Shown piece by piece: positions 9,174 through 21,724 of a DNA stretch of 64,000 bases. Below the pieces are notes generated by a model. It was not told the DNA's origin. It saw only the letters and a list, made by a program, of their open reading frames with translations, and searched no databases. This stretch comes from Tubiluchus corallicola (Eukaryota > Priapulida > Priapulimorpha > Priapulimorphida > Tubiluchidae). The number at the start of each line of letters is the position of its first letter. Within the stretch, counting starts at the first letter, position 1. Both the position numbers and the translations under genes were made by a program. The stretch covers positions 1 to 64,000 of the forward strand of contig JAQGDQ010000975.1 in NCBI GenBank assembly GCA_030141605.1. Reading direction: 5' to 3'.

Positions 9174-12100
9174 GTAACTCACCCATGTCTTTGAGTCCTG
9201 TTGATACCTGTTTTCGGTACCGTATGTTCGTCGTCTCATAACTTTATATAGCCTTTGCTCATAACGTCTCGTATATTGTAGTTTTGTCCGGAAGTAATTA
9301 ATTATTCTTATTGATTAAAGTAAGTAAAGTCTAGATTAGAAATAAAGTTGATTAAAGACAATATCAGAAAAAAAGCTGGACAAATCCAAGAGCCGCTGGG
9401 TGAAACCAGCAAAATGAAATATGGAAAGTTAAGCAAGAAACCAGCAGCCTGAGCGTTTCATGGCTCCAAAGTGTAAAGCAAAATCCAAAGCTGTTTTACA
9501 GTGATGCGACGTGTAAGCTAACAGTTTTGAAGTCTGTCCTTAACTTCACCATGTATTTTCAAAAAAGTTTTATTCCTTCTTGCATTATTCTGGAATCAAT
9601 TAAATACTGAAATACGAAACTCAGCTTCTCTGTATAGTTTTAAAACGCTCTAATCTGCAGTCTTTGTCTCAAATATCGACTCTAGTACTTTACTGGGCCA
9701 AGTTATGCTGCAACTTTGATATGTAGATTACGTCTTGATAAAAATGCTTTAAACTATCTCTATATGAATATAACTTATGTCCTTCACATGTCTGCACTAA
9801 CTATGAATTATGCATTGAAAATCCTCATTACCTGTTATATTGCTCTGTTTATCCCAATCTTAGAATCAATTATATTGATAATGTATTTTCTTTTCTTCAG
9901 CCTTTTTTAAACTTTTATAGTTTAACTGCTGTGGAAAGGATGAAATTACTTATATATGGTTCGGATGCCTTACCAGTATCTATATATCTATAATTGAAGC
10001 TTTATTGACAGAAACAAAAAAATTATTACAGGAACTAGGAGACCATTTTGATAATCAGTGTGGTAATGATAAGGTGCCCTTTTACACTATGAAGAACATA
10101 GAGGACACATCCTGGAGGATCTTTTTTGCCCCTTTCATATCTGTCCGCTTGCTCTCCTGATTACAGTGCATGTAGATATGAGGACTTATTTTCGTGCTTT
10201 GCTATTGCCAAAACTACATTGCAAAGGCCCTTGCATTCAGTGAAAAGTGCTTGAGTAGGCTGTGTCGTGCTCTTGCAATGTAATTAAAAGCTACATGACA
10301 ATGTAAATTTATCCAAGTCCTAGCTATACAGATCTTCTGAGACCACATATAAGAGGTAGTTGTGGAAAGTCCACTACCCGTAGTGGTATTTCTGCGGTGT
10401 GACTGTTTACATTAGCTCTGAATCTGAAACGTCCACAATGGGTTAATTGCTTTTTACTTGGTGTAAGCTGGTTTTAGGAGACTAACAAAAATGTTTTTTC
10501 GCACGAATGTGCGATTTTTTCTAAAAACATGTAAAATGTACTGCAGTAAATCAGACACAAAACTTATATAATCTTGTGCTTTTTAATATAATTGAATTTC
10601 AAGGTTTGAATAGTTTGAAATGTGATATCTTTGTAAAATTGCACTGGTTAGTTAGCAATATGTTTGTCAATGTCAGTGAAAGTATTCAAACTGATAGGTC
10701 GTTTCATTTGCCATGGAAATTTCACCGATCTGTTAAGGAATTAAATATTTTTACCTTTTAATGTAATAAATTGTAATACAGTCTTACAACATTGCACAGT
10801 AACAGGATTGTAGGAATTTGTTATTTGTCACTAATTAGTGGGCCATTTTCTTCAGATGATTTGATTTAGCTGATTTTCTATGTATTATATGCAGCATTTT
10901 TTTCTATGGATTTCGTTTTCCTATTTTAGGAAAGAAGCAGCAGTAACAGTCTGTTTACACACAATGGACTTACGATACAGTGTAAACTGGACAACGAGTT
11001 TGAGTTGGTTTTTGTGGTATATTCCCATTTGTGTTGTTTTGTTCAAGTTGTTGTTTGGTTTATAAACCAATAATTTCAACCCATAAAAGTATAAGCTAAT
11101 AATTGTGAACTTTTTTGAAACTTTTTTGAAATATGTTTATATAAATTTCTCATAACAATAGCTTTCACGGCTTTTTCATTTCATCTCCTGATCTTTCTTC
11201 GTTAATTTTTGATATTAACTTTGAGGCAGCTTTCACTGTTTATTGTATAATCGCAGTGGATTTATGGCTACTATAAGTTAACCTTGTATTGTTGTGTTCT
11301 GTTTTACAGGTGGCATACCAAAAAATTTTACAGCTATCGTATATTGACAAATTCCTAAACAATATACAGCTGGAATTTAGAGACAAGTACAAAAATGATA
11401 TTCTCCAAGGACGTTTATTTAACTTTGACTTTGAACAAACGTTTCGGGTGAGCAATTAATGAGCTGCTTGTTTCTAACAACTAATGTCAGATTTAACAGA
11501 ATATTCACTTAACAACTCAAAAGAGTTAATTGGAGGCAAATTAGTGTGATCATGTGATTTTTAACATAAATTCTAATTGCACAAGTACTAGTTATCAGAA
11601 TTTTTGCTTTTAAATGATGCTTAATGCTTATAATACAAACCACCTGGTAGTATAAACATTATATAATTCCATATGGTTATATTATTAACTGTCTTTACCG
11701 CAGTAAAACATTGTAATTAAAGATTGTACAGTATGACATGTAATTTAACTTGAGTTATGAGCCGTATTATCTGAGTCATGAATGTATAAAGCCTTATTAA
11801 AAGTTGAACAGGCTTGTACAAATGCAAAACACTTAGGTGACTATTTAATGTATTTTCTTTCTTGAAATTTTCACTTGGCTGCTATGTTACACAATGCACA
11901 AACATTTTTAGTATTTTTTATGAAATTCAAAAGCTGTGATAATCGCTTCATTATTTTCCAATATTTATTGTTTCAGAATGTCCTTCAAGAAGTCGAGTCT
12001 AATAGTAAACGTGCAGCGCTGGCGCCTAAAGTTATGAAGACCTACGAGCAATCATTGAAATCACAGAAAACAGTTGCTTCCATGATCGAAAAGAAAGATG

Positions 12101-15100
12101 GCGGTGGTAGTGGCAAGACAAATGAAAAAGCTGTGAAAGAAAGTTAGTTGAATTTGATTATGCATATGACATTGATAAAGATGTAATTATAAGTAATATA
12201 TTATATCTCAAATGTGCATTCTTACATATTTGCAATAAAGTAAAGACAAATGAATGTCGTCAAAATGATATACTAATAAGAATACAAATGATAATACTAA
12301 TAATGAAAATACTGTAATAATTGGGTATTATCTCTTGAAACTTCCCCAAAAGTCATAATGTTGAATTTTTCATTTTGCGTAGATTTTTTACTCAAACCAC
12401 CAATGTAACCATAGTACTTACTATAATTCATGAATAACGCATATTTACATATATATTACAATATATATATATGTTGGCTAAATTATATCTTCTATTTATT
12501 CTGATGAAATGAACTTTTTATACTGTGATTTGGTTAACACAATCTGTATCTTTATTCTTATTTTGAAAAGAGTAAAACATGTTACGCACAGAATGCTTCT
12601 TCTCTTTGTAAAATATTGATATGCTGTGTTACCAAGTAATTATATTCCTAAATAATTATGTGATCTTCATTACCCATTTTTACATATGCATTTCTTCCAT
12701 GGGAAGAAATTTTCCAGGTTTTTATGATTTCTTTCAAATTTATTTGTAAACATTAATTAGTATGCATTTGTATAATTTTAGTTTTGAGCACTTTTTTATG
12801 CTTGCTAGTATACTTGTATGTATCTGGGCAACAGATATTGAATTGTTTTATATATGTAGATCAAAAGAAACCGGTACAGAACGGCACTGAAGGTCAACTG
12901 ACAGACGAAATGTTAGCCAAAAATCGCCAGAAGCTGATGGAGAAACATACGAAAATTAAGCAGAAGGAGAAGGCTGGGTAAGTCGAATTAGCAACCTGTT
13001 AACCAAAAAAATAGCCTTTGGCAGCTTTCTTTTTGCTATTTGTAAAGAATTGAGACATCGGTGTAGCTAATTATAAATGTGAGTCACTTTGACTTATTGT
13101 GCACTGCTACCTAGGATCGGAGGCTCAAATGCCCAGAATGTGAGCACCCCGAAAGTACAGGGTTCTAGGTTCAAATCCTATTGTTTTAGCTCCTCCTCTT
13201 TCAATTACAATCTGTTTGGATAGTGTTAGTGTTTTTGGAAAAATAAAAGTAGCCCTTACAGTTTTGGATTTTTTTTAACTTTTATTACAAATTCTGTTGG
13301 TAGTAATTACAAATGGTAAAATGTAGCCCTTTTTCATCTTTCTAGGAAGAGTCCTACCATGCGTGGGGAAAGTTGTGGAGGAAAAAAGGCACCGAAAAAA
13401 CCAAAGCGCCAGTGGGATAATTGTGGCACTAGTAAGGACAGTACTGCACTGGATTATAGTGCACCTAAACCTACTGAAGCTGCTATGCAGCATGGGGATG
13501 GCAGTGACGACATTGCAGAAGAGAGGGTACTGTCGGTCTAAAATTTTTTTACACAAATCTTACGACAACCTGGCAATTTCTTTATTATTAGATGTGAGAA
13601 ATTATTATTCATTGTGAAATGACTTAAAAAATGGACTCCAGATGTAACCCATCTACATTTGCAAACGTAGTGCAATAGAAAAAATGTGTAAAAGAGAATA
13701 TTTTAGTGAACAGCTGTAATACAAGTTTCTGAATAGAATCGATGAAATTTCGCCGGTTTTCTGCAGAGAAATTGTTTGGCATTTGCAGACTCATCACAAT
13801 AAACTGTTTCGTGGTTTCTTCGGTAAAAATTTAGATGAGAATGATATAATGACACAGGCACTGAAAGTTTTTGTCACCAGTTAATCCGCATTATGTTATT
13901 GTACAAATAACTGTGCGATGTTATTAAGTAGATGCACAAAGAAATACTCCTGCGAATGCATTTGTTAAGTACCTTCTGTGGCAGTTTTTAAATGTCTTTA
14001 TTAAAGCACTAGAAAGCACTCTTCATATATAAACTTATAAATTTATCTTGAAATTTTGTCACTTAAATACTGTCTTACAGCATTCAGGGATTGTGTTATC
14101 AGTAACAATTTATAAAACTTGTAAATTTAAACTACTGCAACGACTGTTAGGTGCAGTCATTTAATAGTAAGTGGTTTGAAATAAGTTTAGATAACATTGC
14201 GTAAAGTTTGAAAAAGTAATCAGAACATTAGTAGCGCACTACTAAGCAAAAGTTCAAATTTCGTTATGTTGTCATTATGGTCAATATTGTGTATTTTTGG
14301 TGAACCAGTGTTACACATTGGGATGGCGATGTAAGTGCTCTTTTACCAGGTGGTGCAAATGTTTTAAATTATTAACAATTTTCATTTCCAATTACATGAC
14401 TTTTAAACAGGCATGTATAATGGTAAGTAATATAACTTTGTATGGAAGTTCTAAGGAATATTCTTTAAAATTCCCTTTTCTTACCCTTTAAGTGTCTGCT
14501 GTGCTCAATTTTATTTGTACTAATTTTAAGATTTTGTGTTGTTTAGCTTTATTAATCTCGATTATTCAACTAAAGGGGAAGATAATTCACTTTGATATTT
14601 TTTTATAAAAATGCCACAAGCTGTAAAATGTAACTGTAATTTTATTTTTTGTGAGATCCAGAATTATTAACTTTTTCATCTAATGTACAAATAATTCTCA
14701 TGACAAATTAACATTTATTACAGATTTTTATATGCAGATTTTTAACACTATTAATGTTTACAGTGCATAGTTTTGTGAAAAATCATTCATCATTTGGCTT
14801 CATCTATATGTGAGCCATTTTACCATCTGATTACGTTTGCAGATGATGAGCGTTGGAAAAATGGTGGGCGAAATTCCAGCTTTGGAGTCGGAATCGTCAG
14901 AGTTTGATGATGAAATAGAAGTTGAGGAGGATGAAGTTGAGGATGAGAAAGAAAAGCAACAGAGTAATCCTACCAAGTAAGTATCGTGTTTCTATTATTT
15001 CAACTTTTATTACAAGCACTTAAAAATATTTATAGTTAAAAACAACACAACTTTGGTAAAACTTTTACATTAAAAAGTTAAAATCAAGCCAAACAGGCTG

Positions 15101-18100
15101 CTGCTGTCATTACCAATGATTGTACAAACATACAACCAGTTTATATAAGCAGAGTATTTTATGCACTAATTCAATAGTTAACAGAAGCCAGAAGCCAGTA
15201 TTCATTACCTATTTGGCTTCTGTTATTTACTTAATTAGTGCATAATAAGCTCTGCCTATATAAATCGGTTGTGTGTTTGAAAATTTACCACTGATGATGA
15301 CAGCAGCAGCCTGTCGAAACATTCTGCATGATTTTAACTTTTTAATGTGATTGTTTTAATAAAGTTGTGTTTTTTTTACTATAACTGTTCCAAAGATTTT
15401 TTCTAGAAACTGTTCACATGTTGTTTAATTTGCTGTTTCAAAGTTGCTTAGGAGACGTAATTATAAAAGAAGCGAGGCCTCTTTAAGATTTTGCGCACTG
15501 AGTATGTTCATTCTTTTTAATTTAAGTCAGCTTAATTTTGCTATTGCGTCATGTTGAAAATTATTTTTTGCTTCATTGTACTAATTTTTGCTTGTGATTG
15601 TGACATTTGCATAATTACTTTTTTGCTAGATTATAAGCTATGTGCAACCATTTTTTGATACTCACAATTATATTTATATTATTTTATGAGAAAATAATAA
15701 TGTGGTAAAATAATAAATGGTAAAATTAATTTGCAGATATTATTTTATATTACATTTGCATTTAATGTCATATTCCGAGCTGCAACTGCATTAGTTTTTT
15801 TGCTTTTTAGGTTTGTTATTTTTTGCATTTTTATTTAATTGTCACATCTGTTAATCAATTTGAGAAAAAATTTATTCACTTGCTTTTGTTTTTAGGTCTG
15901 GTGGATTTGGAATGTTTAACGTTTTCAAGTCATTGGTCGGATCTAAGACGATCACTCGCGAAGAAATGACACAGGTTCTTGATAAGATGCGAGATCACCT
16001 GATTGGTAGTTGATTAGATGTACCACTTTCTTCTCTGCATGTGTAATCAAGAACATGTTGCTGAGATTTGCACGTGTACTGCATGTCTCACAAGAACTGT
16101 AACATTATACACATGTGCTTGTTTATTTGTTGAACCACCATTGCATATGTACAAACATTAGCAGCAAATAAACAAGACAGATTTAATCAACAATGAAATA
16201 GACGTTTACTAGAGACAAAATCCCCCACAATGAAATATTGCAGCTTGAGCGTAAAGTACAAATAACAATTAATTCATGACGCTGGTTTTGTTTTATTTTG
16301 TTTACCATCTTTTTATAGCTAAGAATGTAGCAGCTGACATAGCTGACAAGTTGTGCAATTCTGTTGCCACGAAACTGGAAGGAAAAGTTTTGGGAACTTT
16401 TAGTGGTGAGTTGGTGATACTGTAGCTATATGCATAATACAAGACTAAGACAGGATTGATTTTCCATGTTGTATGAGAAGTGGTTTTAATTCTTGTATTC
16501 GATTGGTGTTTGATGTGCTGCATATATTCTGTTCATTAACCAGAGAAATCCTTTTCTAAGATTGTTTTCAACCCCGACTTATGCAGAAATTCTGCTCTGA
16601 GTGTTGCACTAGGTTGTATAATTCTGTGCATTTTATTGTTTATTTTGATAGATGAAAAATGATATCTTTAGTTTTCTCAGTTAGTAAAAAAGTAGTTGTG
16701 ATTAAACATAATTTATAACAGTATTCAGCAAATATGGAGCATCCTATTAAGTAACGGGGAAAGTAACAAATGTAATAAAAAATATATATTGAATGTGAAA
16801 AATTCCTGTTCACTTGTCTGTGTCATAATAATTCTCATCTGCATCAGTTACTTTGAATTTGCTTTTTTTCAATTTCCCCATTGATTTCTTTCTCCCTTCC
16901 TACCTTCATTCTTCCTTTCTTCATTGTTTATTAATTTATCCACTCATTCAGTTTATTGTTTTGTGTTACTTCATAGGTTTGGCTTCTACAGTGAAGACGA
17001 GTCTGACAGAGTCGTGTGTACAGATTCTGTCGCCAAAGCGACGTGTTGACATCCTTCGCGATGTGATGGAGGCTCAGCGTCATCAGAGACCTTACGTTAT
17101 TACTTTCTGTGGTGTGAACGGTGTTGGAAAATCCACCAATTTGGCAAAAGTGAGTCTCTGTTTACTTGAGAATATTTGTTTTTGTTTTCGTAGTAAGCAA
17201 ATTTTGGTTGATTGTTAAGGATTCAGTTAGATGTTTATGGCTGTGTGTGTGTGTGTGTGTGTCACGCGGGCACGCAGATATTGCTATTGGAACAACTGGA
17301 AATATTAAACATAGTTAATAGCTAGTGATAAAAAGACATTTCTTCTGCATTACATTTTGATGCCTTTCAAGTTCATGCAAAATGCATGCAAAAAACACAG
17401 GGTTTGGACTCTACTATTTGTTTAATTCATTGCGTTTGATAACTGCAGGTAACCTTCTGGTTAGTTGAGAACGGCTTTCGTGTGCTGATCGCCGCATGTG
17501 ACACGTTTCGTGCAGGTGCTGTTGAACAGCTGCGCACTCACACTAAGCACCTAAATGCTCTTCACCCGCCTGATTCACACAACGGAGTACAGATGGTGTT
17601 TCTCTATGAGAAAGGTTATGGCAAAGATGCTGCAGGCATCGCAATGGCAGCCATTAATTATGGTGGGTTTCTGTGCAGATAACTTTGAGAATATGACCGT
17701 GCTTTGCAATCTTGCGTAGAAATTTCTACGAGTGTAGTTATGAAAATAATTGGATGTCAAATTTCACTTTTATGAGAAGGGATGTTTAAGATATTAAATT
17801 ATAATTAGTATATTGTGCTTTAATGTTTTGTAAAGGCATAATGTTGTAAAGTGTGTTGAGAAGTAGAACACGTCTAATGAATTTTTGTGAGTTGGTGAAA
17901 GAGTTGAAGGTTTTCAAACAGCAGATGTAACAAGATACCTATGGTCTTGGGCAAAACTTTACTTTATTGTAAATAATATGTGAACTTAATCTTTAAAGTG
18001 ACTGTAGATTTGTTATTCCTAAATCTTCATGCTGATGGTGCTACAGGGGTAAGAACATGGAGACCAAGGCTCAACCATGGAATTTTAGCATTAATAATGA

Positions 18101-21100
18101 TTGATAATGATGGAAACTCACCAGTGTGGTTGTGGTTTTCAAAGCACACTCCGTGTATTTTTATCTTAGCAGACCTTTCAGTGACGGTAAAGTCAATGAC
18201 AAAACAATAACAGTGAAATGAAGTTTGCATACTTATTTAAACACAATAAACAACTTATCGGTTTGTTACACATCGGTTGTTACATACAATCTGGTAAGAG
18301 TAATAAGGGAAGCTGTCTACTGCTTGGCATATCAGTTCTAAACACAGTTTTTTCAGAGGAGCAAAATTTTTCCATGTAATGTTAAACAGTCAATTCCAGT
18401 TATCAGAGATAGACAGATAGTTGTAAGCAAGAACACAGTCCGACGTGAACTCAGCATTCAGCAACACATGATATGAGTAACGTATTTATGAAGTCTAATA
18501 AGTCTAGCCATTACCACCCTTGGTTCCCGTTAGTCTCCAGAGTTGAACTTGTCTCTTAAGGCAATGATACTTCACCAAACACTGTCCGTCCATACAGCAA
18601 CAAACCTCAGTGTAGTACTCCTTATGGTAGAGTCCAGGTAAGAATACCAACATTGAAGCACAACACGATCAGACCATGTGACAGGCTCTGTCACGACTGG
18701 CTTAACATGAACCACTACTCAAAGCCAACACATGTTAGTCCATGCTTCAATGGTCACAAAGTTGTAGCACTATTATAAGCTTCTAACAGTAGCCAGCAGA
18801 TGGCAGCTGCCAGCAGGGCAGAACTAGCTAATAGTTTATATATTTCTACAAGATTGTCATTATGCCAAAAATAACACATAAATAATAATCAGGTTGTTAC
18901 AGCAGAGTCATCCTAGAACTTATAAGTGAATCGAAGTGGCAAATGCATACTGTACTGTTAATTGCCAGTAATCCCCTAAGATGAAACACTGAATCAGGAA
19001 GTATGTTACAGCCACTTACAGGTATGAATACATCATCATCCAATGAATTAAACTGCAGAATCACTGAAGTTAATGAAACTATGACTATTGAACCCCCATT
19101 AGGTGCCAGTCGTTCACTGGCCAGCCTCAGTGTTTTTTAAGTTTGCTGAGCAACAGCTACTGCCACTAGTCTGCTGTCTACACTAATTTTATTTATTTCT
19201 TGTACTGCTTCCATATATAAGTGCAATAATTATCCACAATCTACTTATTAATAAATAATATTTGTTGTTTTTTTACATTGCCGCTTGCCTTAAAGTACTG
19301 TAGCCTCTAACTTTTGTAGAGGTTTAAACCTAACAATACCTCCTGTATAGCAATTTCTGAAGCTTAAAAGTTGACCCTCTTAAGAAAACTTGGGAAATTA
19401 TTGGAGCTGTTGATATTCTTTAAGCTTTAGAAATGTGCTTTATATTTGTGGTTGAAGTGTGGATGCATTTTCAGCATTTTTACTGTTTGTATTATAGCTA
19501 AGGACACGCGACATGATGTGGTACTAATTGACACAGCAGGAAGAATGCAGGATAATGAACCACTGATGAGATCATTGGCTAAGGTAGTTGTTTTACAGAA
19601 GGAAGAACCTCATTTCTTTATTGTTGTTTTTTGCCTGCCAGTGTAACTAGTAGCTTAGCTCCTTTCTTTGTGCTATCGTTTACAAACGGCATTTTATCTA
19701 TTATTTCACTTGCTCTAGAGTTGCATAATGTTTCGTATACTATTTTTTGCCAACTTAGATGGTGTAAAAATACTTCTTAGTCATACTTTTTCAAATTTAA
19801 AGTTTGCATTGAATGTTCAGAAGTGCAAAGCCTTCATTTTGTAGTTCACTGCTTCTGTTCAGTTACAGTTTTGCAGTTCTAATAAGAACATTTAAGTGAC
19901 GCTTAAGTATGAAACATTTATGTGTTTAAGTATGTGTCCCAAAAATTAGAATAATTGCAGCATCTAAAAGCATTTTTTTATGAATTTAAAGTTGCTGCAC
20001 CTGAAATTTATAAGCTAAGTGATTACAGAAATTTGCATTTTTTAGTTGATAAAAGTGAATCAGCCCGATCTGGTCCTGTTTGTGGGCGAAGCTTTAGTGG
20101 GTAACGAAGCAGTTGATCAACTGCTGAAGTTCAATCACGCTTTGGCTGATTTTTCAAGCATGGATAATCCACGACTGATTGACGGAATCGTTTTGACTAA
20201 ATTTGACACTATTGATGACAAGGTAAGTGCAAATAGGCAGGTGTAACTCGTTAACAAGTTAAACAGATTGAGTTTATTTCTAGCTTTGTTGCACTTATGT
20301 ATATTTAAATATGTACTCATACAAAGTGCGGTTCCTTTTAAAAAAATTGTTAGATTTAGCCGGTACTGTGTATGCAGTAGTGTTGGATGTTTATCAAACT
20401 GTTTATGGAGCTTTTTTCAGTAGTTAAGCTTTGCTTATACGTATTTATTAAAGTGTTTGGCATTTTCGAAAAGTTCTGGTAGTTTAGAACGATCACCATA
20501 TTGTAACAGCAAAGACTTCGGTACTGCCTATGTAAACTTATTTGCATCATAATTAGTTTGTGTGTGCATATTGCTGAGTGAATCTAGCCAAGTTGTATAC
20601 TAATTTAATGTTGTTGTTTACATGCCATTACTTTTGGAAGCTTGTGTGTCATGTTTATTTATTGACCTGTCATGCTCTATTATGTTTAAGCTGGCTTAAA
20701 CAAGTTTTTAGTTAACAGGGTTTTTGATACAAGCCAGCTATGTTTTACCAACATTAAGACAATGTCATATGTTATAACCTAGTGTTTAGCGACAGAAGAA
20801 TGCTGACATTATACATTGTTGACAAGTATAAAATACAGCGGCACTGCTTAATAGACTCACTTTGGGATGGAAATGTGTGGACCCAATTAACCGAATGAAC
20901 CTATTAACCAACTGGTGTAACATTACTAGCATAGAACTATGTGTCATCACTCCTCAACTTAGTACACACTGCAAAGTCTGCGAGAGCTTTATGTTTTTAT
21001 GCTTATGCTCTAAATTAACTCTGTGCTCTTAGTGCTCGATGATGTTTACGCTTGTAAAGTGTAAAGTCTCGAAGAATGCTAGTGATGGCGTAACAGCAAC

Positions 21101-21724
21101 AGTTAACTGATTAAACATTCTTCGAAAAGCAGCATGATCTTCAAAAGGAAACCGCTAAGCTTGTGATTAAAAGTTTAGCTTCCATAAATTCTTGGGCAGA
21201 GGACCAACGGGTGACAGATTTAAGGCAAAAATGCTACAGTGCATATTAGTGATAAACAAACATGCTTACAAATGAAACGGTACTTAACACGATTGTTTCT
21301 ACATATATTATAGTGGATAAAAGCGATGTAAAGATGACATAAAAGTAGAAAAGCTCTTTGATTACGCACAAATGTTTTATTTTCAGTACATGAAGCGAAA
21401 ATATTGAGTCAGTTATATGGAATCATTTAAGTCAATTGTCCAGAGTTTTTATATACACTTAATAGGAGGTATTTTTGAGTCAGTTAGGAGACTGATTCTC
21501 TTAATCGTGAGACTTCTAAACGGCATCCACTGTGTGTAATTGTAGATTAACTGTACTGTTTGAAAACTAATTTAGCACACTGTATGTTATTCTAGGTTGG
21601 TGCAGCTATATCAATGACTTACAGCACTGGACAGCCAATCGTTTTTATCGGAACTGGACAAACGTACACAGATTTGAAGAGCCTTAATGCAAAAGCTGTT
21701 GTCAATGCCCTAATGAAAGCTTAG
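9057..21724 (+). CDS. SRPRA: Signal recognition particle receptor subunit alpha (docking protein), complete gene, 14 exons
   Basis: ER-membrane GTPase receptor that docks SRP-ribosome complexes for co-translational protein targeting, working with SRPRB and SRP54. Exons: 9057-9173, 10930-11016, 11310-11447, 11977-12142, 12860-12977, 13346-13526, 14843-14976, 15896-16005, 16319-16405, 16977-17149, 17449-17662, 19498-19583, 20046-20222, 21596-21724. All introns are GT-AG and all phases agree, giving 638 codons, the length I recall for the human protein. Residues 1 to about 130 are the longin-like SRX domain that binds SRPRB. A basic, then acidic linker follows to about 315. The NG GTPase domain has Walker [10 protein letters not shown] (425-433), [11 protein letters not shown] (455-465), DTAGR (520-524), TKFD (588-591) and GTGQ (615-618). 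All key residues are intact, so the protein should be functional. Exon 1 lies inside the inverted repeat. The 5' UTR start and poly(A) site were not fixed. Confidence 0.96.
10930..11016 (+). CDS. SRPRA: SRPRA exon 2 (residues 40-68)
   Basis: Encodes [17 protein letters not shown], then [11 protein letters not shown], matching the SRX beta-strand region. Acceptor CTATTTTAG, donor GTATAT, phase 0 at both ends. Confidence 0.94.
11310..11447 (+). CDS. SRPRA: SRPRA exon 3 (residues 69-114)
   Basis: Encodes [15 protein letters not shown] and [10 protein letters not shown], then NFDFEQTFR, the SRX helical part. Acceptor TTTTACAG, donor GTGAGC. Confidence 0.95.
11977..12142 (+). CDS. SRPRA: SRPRA exon 4 (residues 115-170)
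   Basis: Begins NVLQEVE and includes [20 protein letters not shown], corresponding to the end of SRX and the start of the basic linker. Acceptor TTTCAG, donor GTTAGT, leaving one base of the next codon. Confidence 0.93.
12860..12977 (+). CDS. SRPRA: SRPRA exon 5 (residues 170-209)
   Basis: Linker exon: [20 protein letters not shown], then [18 protein letters not shown], like the KEELIRRKREEF..KH segment of other SRPRA proteins. Donor GTAAGT. Confidence 0.92.
13105..13185 (+). repeat. tRNA-like (SINE-type) fragment in SRPRA intron 5
   Basis: TTCTAGGTTCAAATCCTATT has a good Pol III B-box (GGTTCAAATCC). The upstream part is only loosely like a tRNA A-box, so this is a decayed tRNA-derived SINE rather than a functional tRNA. 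Confidence 0.4.
13346..13526 (+). CDS. SRPRA: SRPRA exon 6 (residues 209-269)
   Basis: Basic linker with [14 protein letters not shown] followed by the conserved LDYSAP motif. The acceptor TTTCTAG completes a Gly codon; the donor is GTACTG, phase 0. Confidence 0.92.
14843..14976 (+). CDS. SRPRA: SRPRA exon 7 (residues 270-314)
   Basis: Strongly acidic linker ([20 protein letters not shown]) at the place where the family has a SSSDDE stretch. Acceptor TTTGCAG, donor GTAAGT. Confidence 0.9.
15044..15371. mobile_element. Foldback (MITE-like) element in SRPRA intron 7
   Basis: The ends are inverted (AACACAACTTTGGTAAAAC against GTTTTAATAAAGTTGTGTT). Complementarity continues through AAAAAGTTAAAATCA, the GGCTGCTGCTGTCAT block, TTATATA, TGCACTAATT and ACAGAAGCC to a loop near 15187-15216. 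There is no open reading frame. The right half carries CTGATGA...GAAA spaced by a short stem (see findings). Confidence 0.8.
15896..16005 (+). CDS. SRPRA: SRPRA exon 8 (residues 314-351)
   Basis: Start of the N domain: [20 protein letters not shown], then [15 protein letters not shown]. Acceptor TTTTTAG, donor GTAGTT. Confidence 0.95.
16319..16405 (+). CDS. SRPRA: SRPRA exon 9 (residues 351-380)
   Basis: N-domain helix: [20 protein letters not shown], then GKVLGTFS. Acceptor TTTTATAG, donor GTGAGT. Confidence 0.95.
16977..17149 (+). CDS. SRPRA: SRPRA exon 10 (residues 380-437), P-loop exon
   Basis: Contains [39 protein letters not shown] and thus the G1 P-loop. Acceptor TTCATAG, donor GTGAGT after a Lys codon. 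Confidence 0.97.
17449..17662 (+). CDS. SRPRA: SRPRA exon 11 (residues 438-509)
   Basis: Contains [20 protein letters not shown] (G2 and insertion-box region) and [13 protein letters not shown]. Acceptor ACTGCAG, donor GTGGGT. Confidence 0.97.
19498..19583 (+). CDS. SRPRA: SRPRA exon 12 (residues 509-537)
   Basis: Contains [19 protein letters not shown], the G3 DTAGR motif. Acceptor ATTATAG, donor GTAGTT. Confidence 0.97.
20046..20222 (+). CDS. SRPRA: SRPRA exon 13 (residues 538-596)
   Basis: Contains [20 protein letters not shown] and [14 protein letters not shown], with the G4 TKFD motif. Acceptor TTTTTAG, donor GTAAGT. Confidence 0.97.
21596..21724 (+). CDS. SRPRA: SRPRA exon 14 (residues 597-638 and stop)
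   Basis: Contains [35 protein letters not shown] and ends ALMKA then TAG, as in other family members. Acceptor ATTCTAG. Confidence 0.97.
   Translation, partial: VGAAISMTYSTGQPIVFIGTGQTYTDLKSLNAKAVVNALMKA

Larger units (their letters stand above)
7358..9606. repeat. Right arm of the giant inverted repeat
   Basis: This is the reverse complement of 1-2248 at near-identity. It contains the tandem array (to about 8207), the LINE remnant on the minus strand, the SRPRA 5' flank, exon 1 and the start of intron 1. Because its partner is cut by the window edge, the true outer end may lie beyond 9606. Confidence 0.95.

Noticed and set aside
10495-10520. TTTTTTCGCAC..GTGCGATTTTTT inverted repeat resembling a terminator
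   Set aside because: Lies in SRPRA intron 1 of a eukaryotic gene; a short palindrome with no supporting context.
18264-18901. Possible solo LTR in SRPRA intron 11 (TGTTACA at both ends)
   Set aside because: The end motifs are direct rather than inverted, no matching target duplication flanks the TG/CA limits, and no primer-binding site is visible; GGTTGTTACA direct repeats leave the origin unclear.
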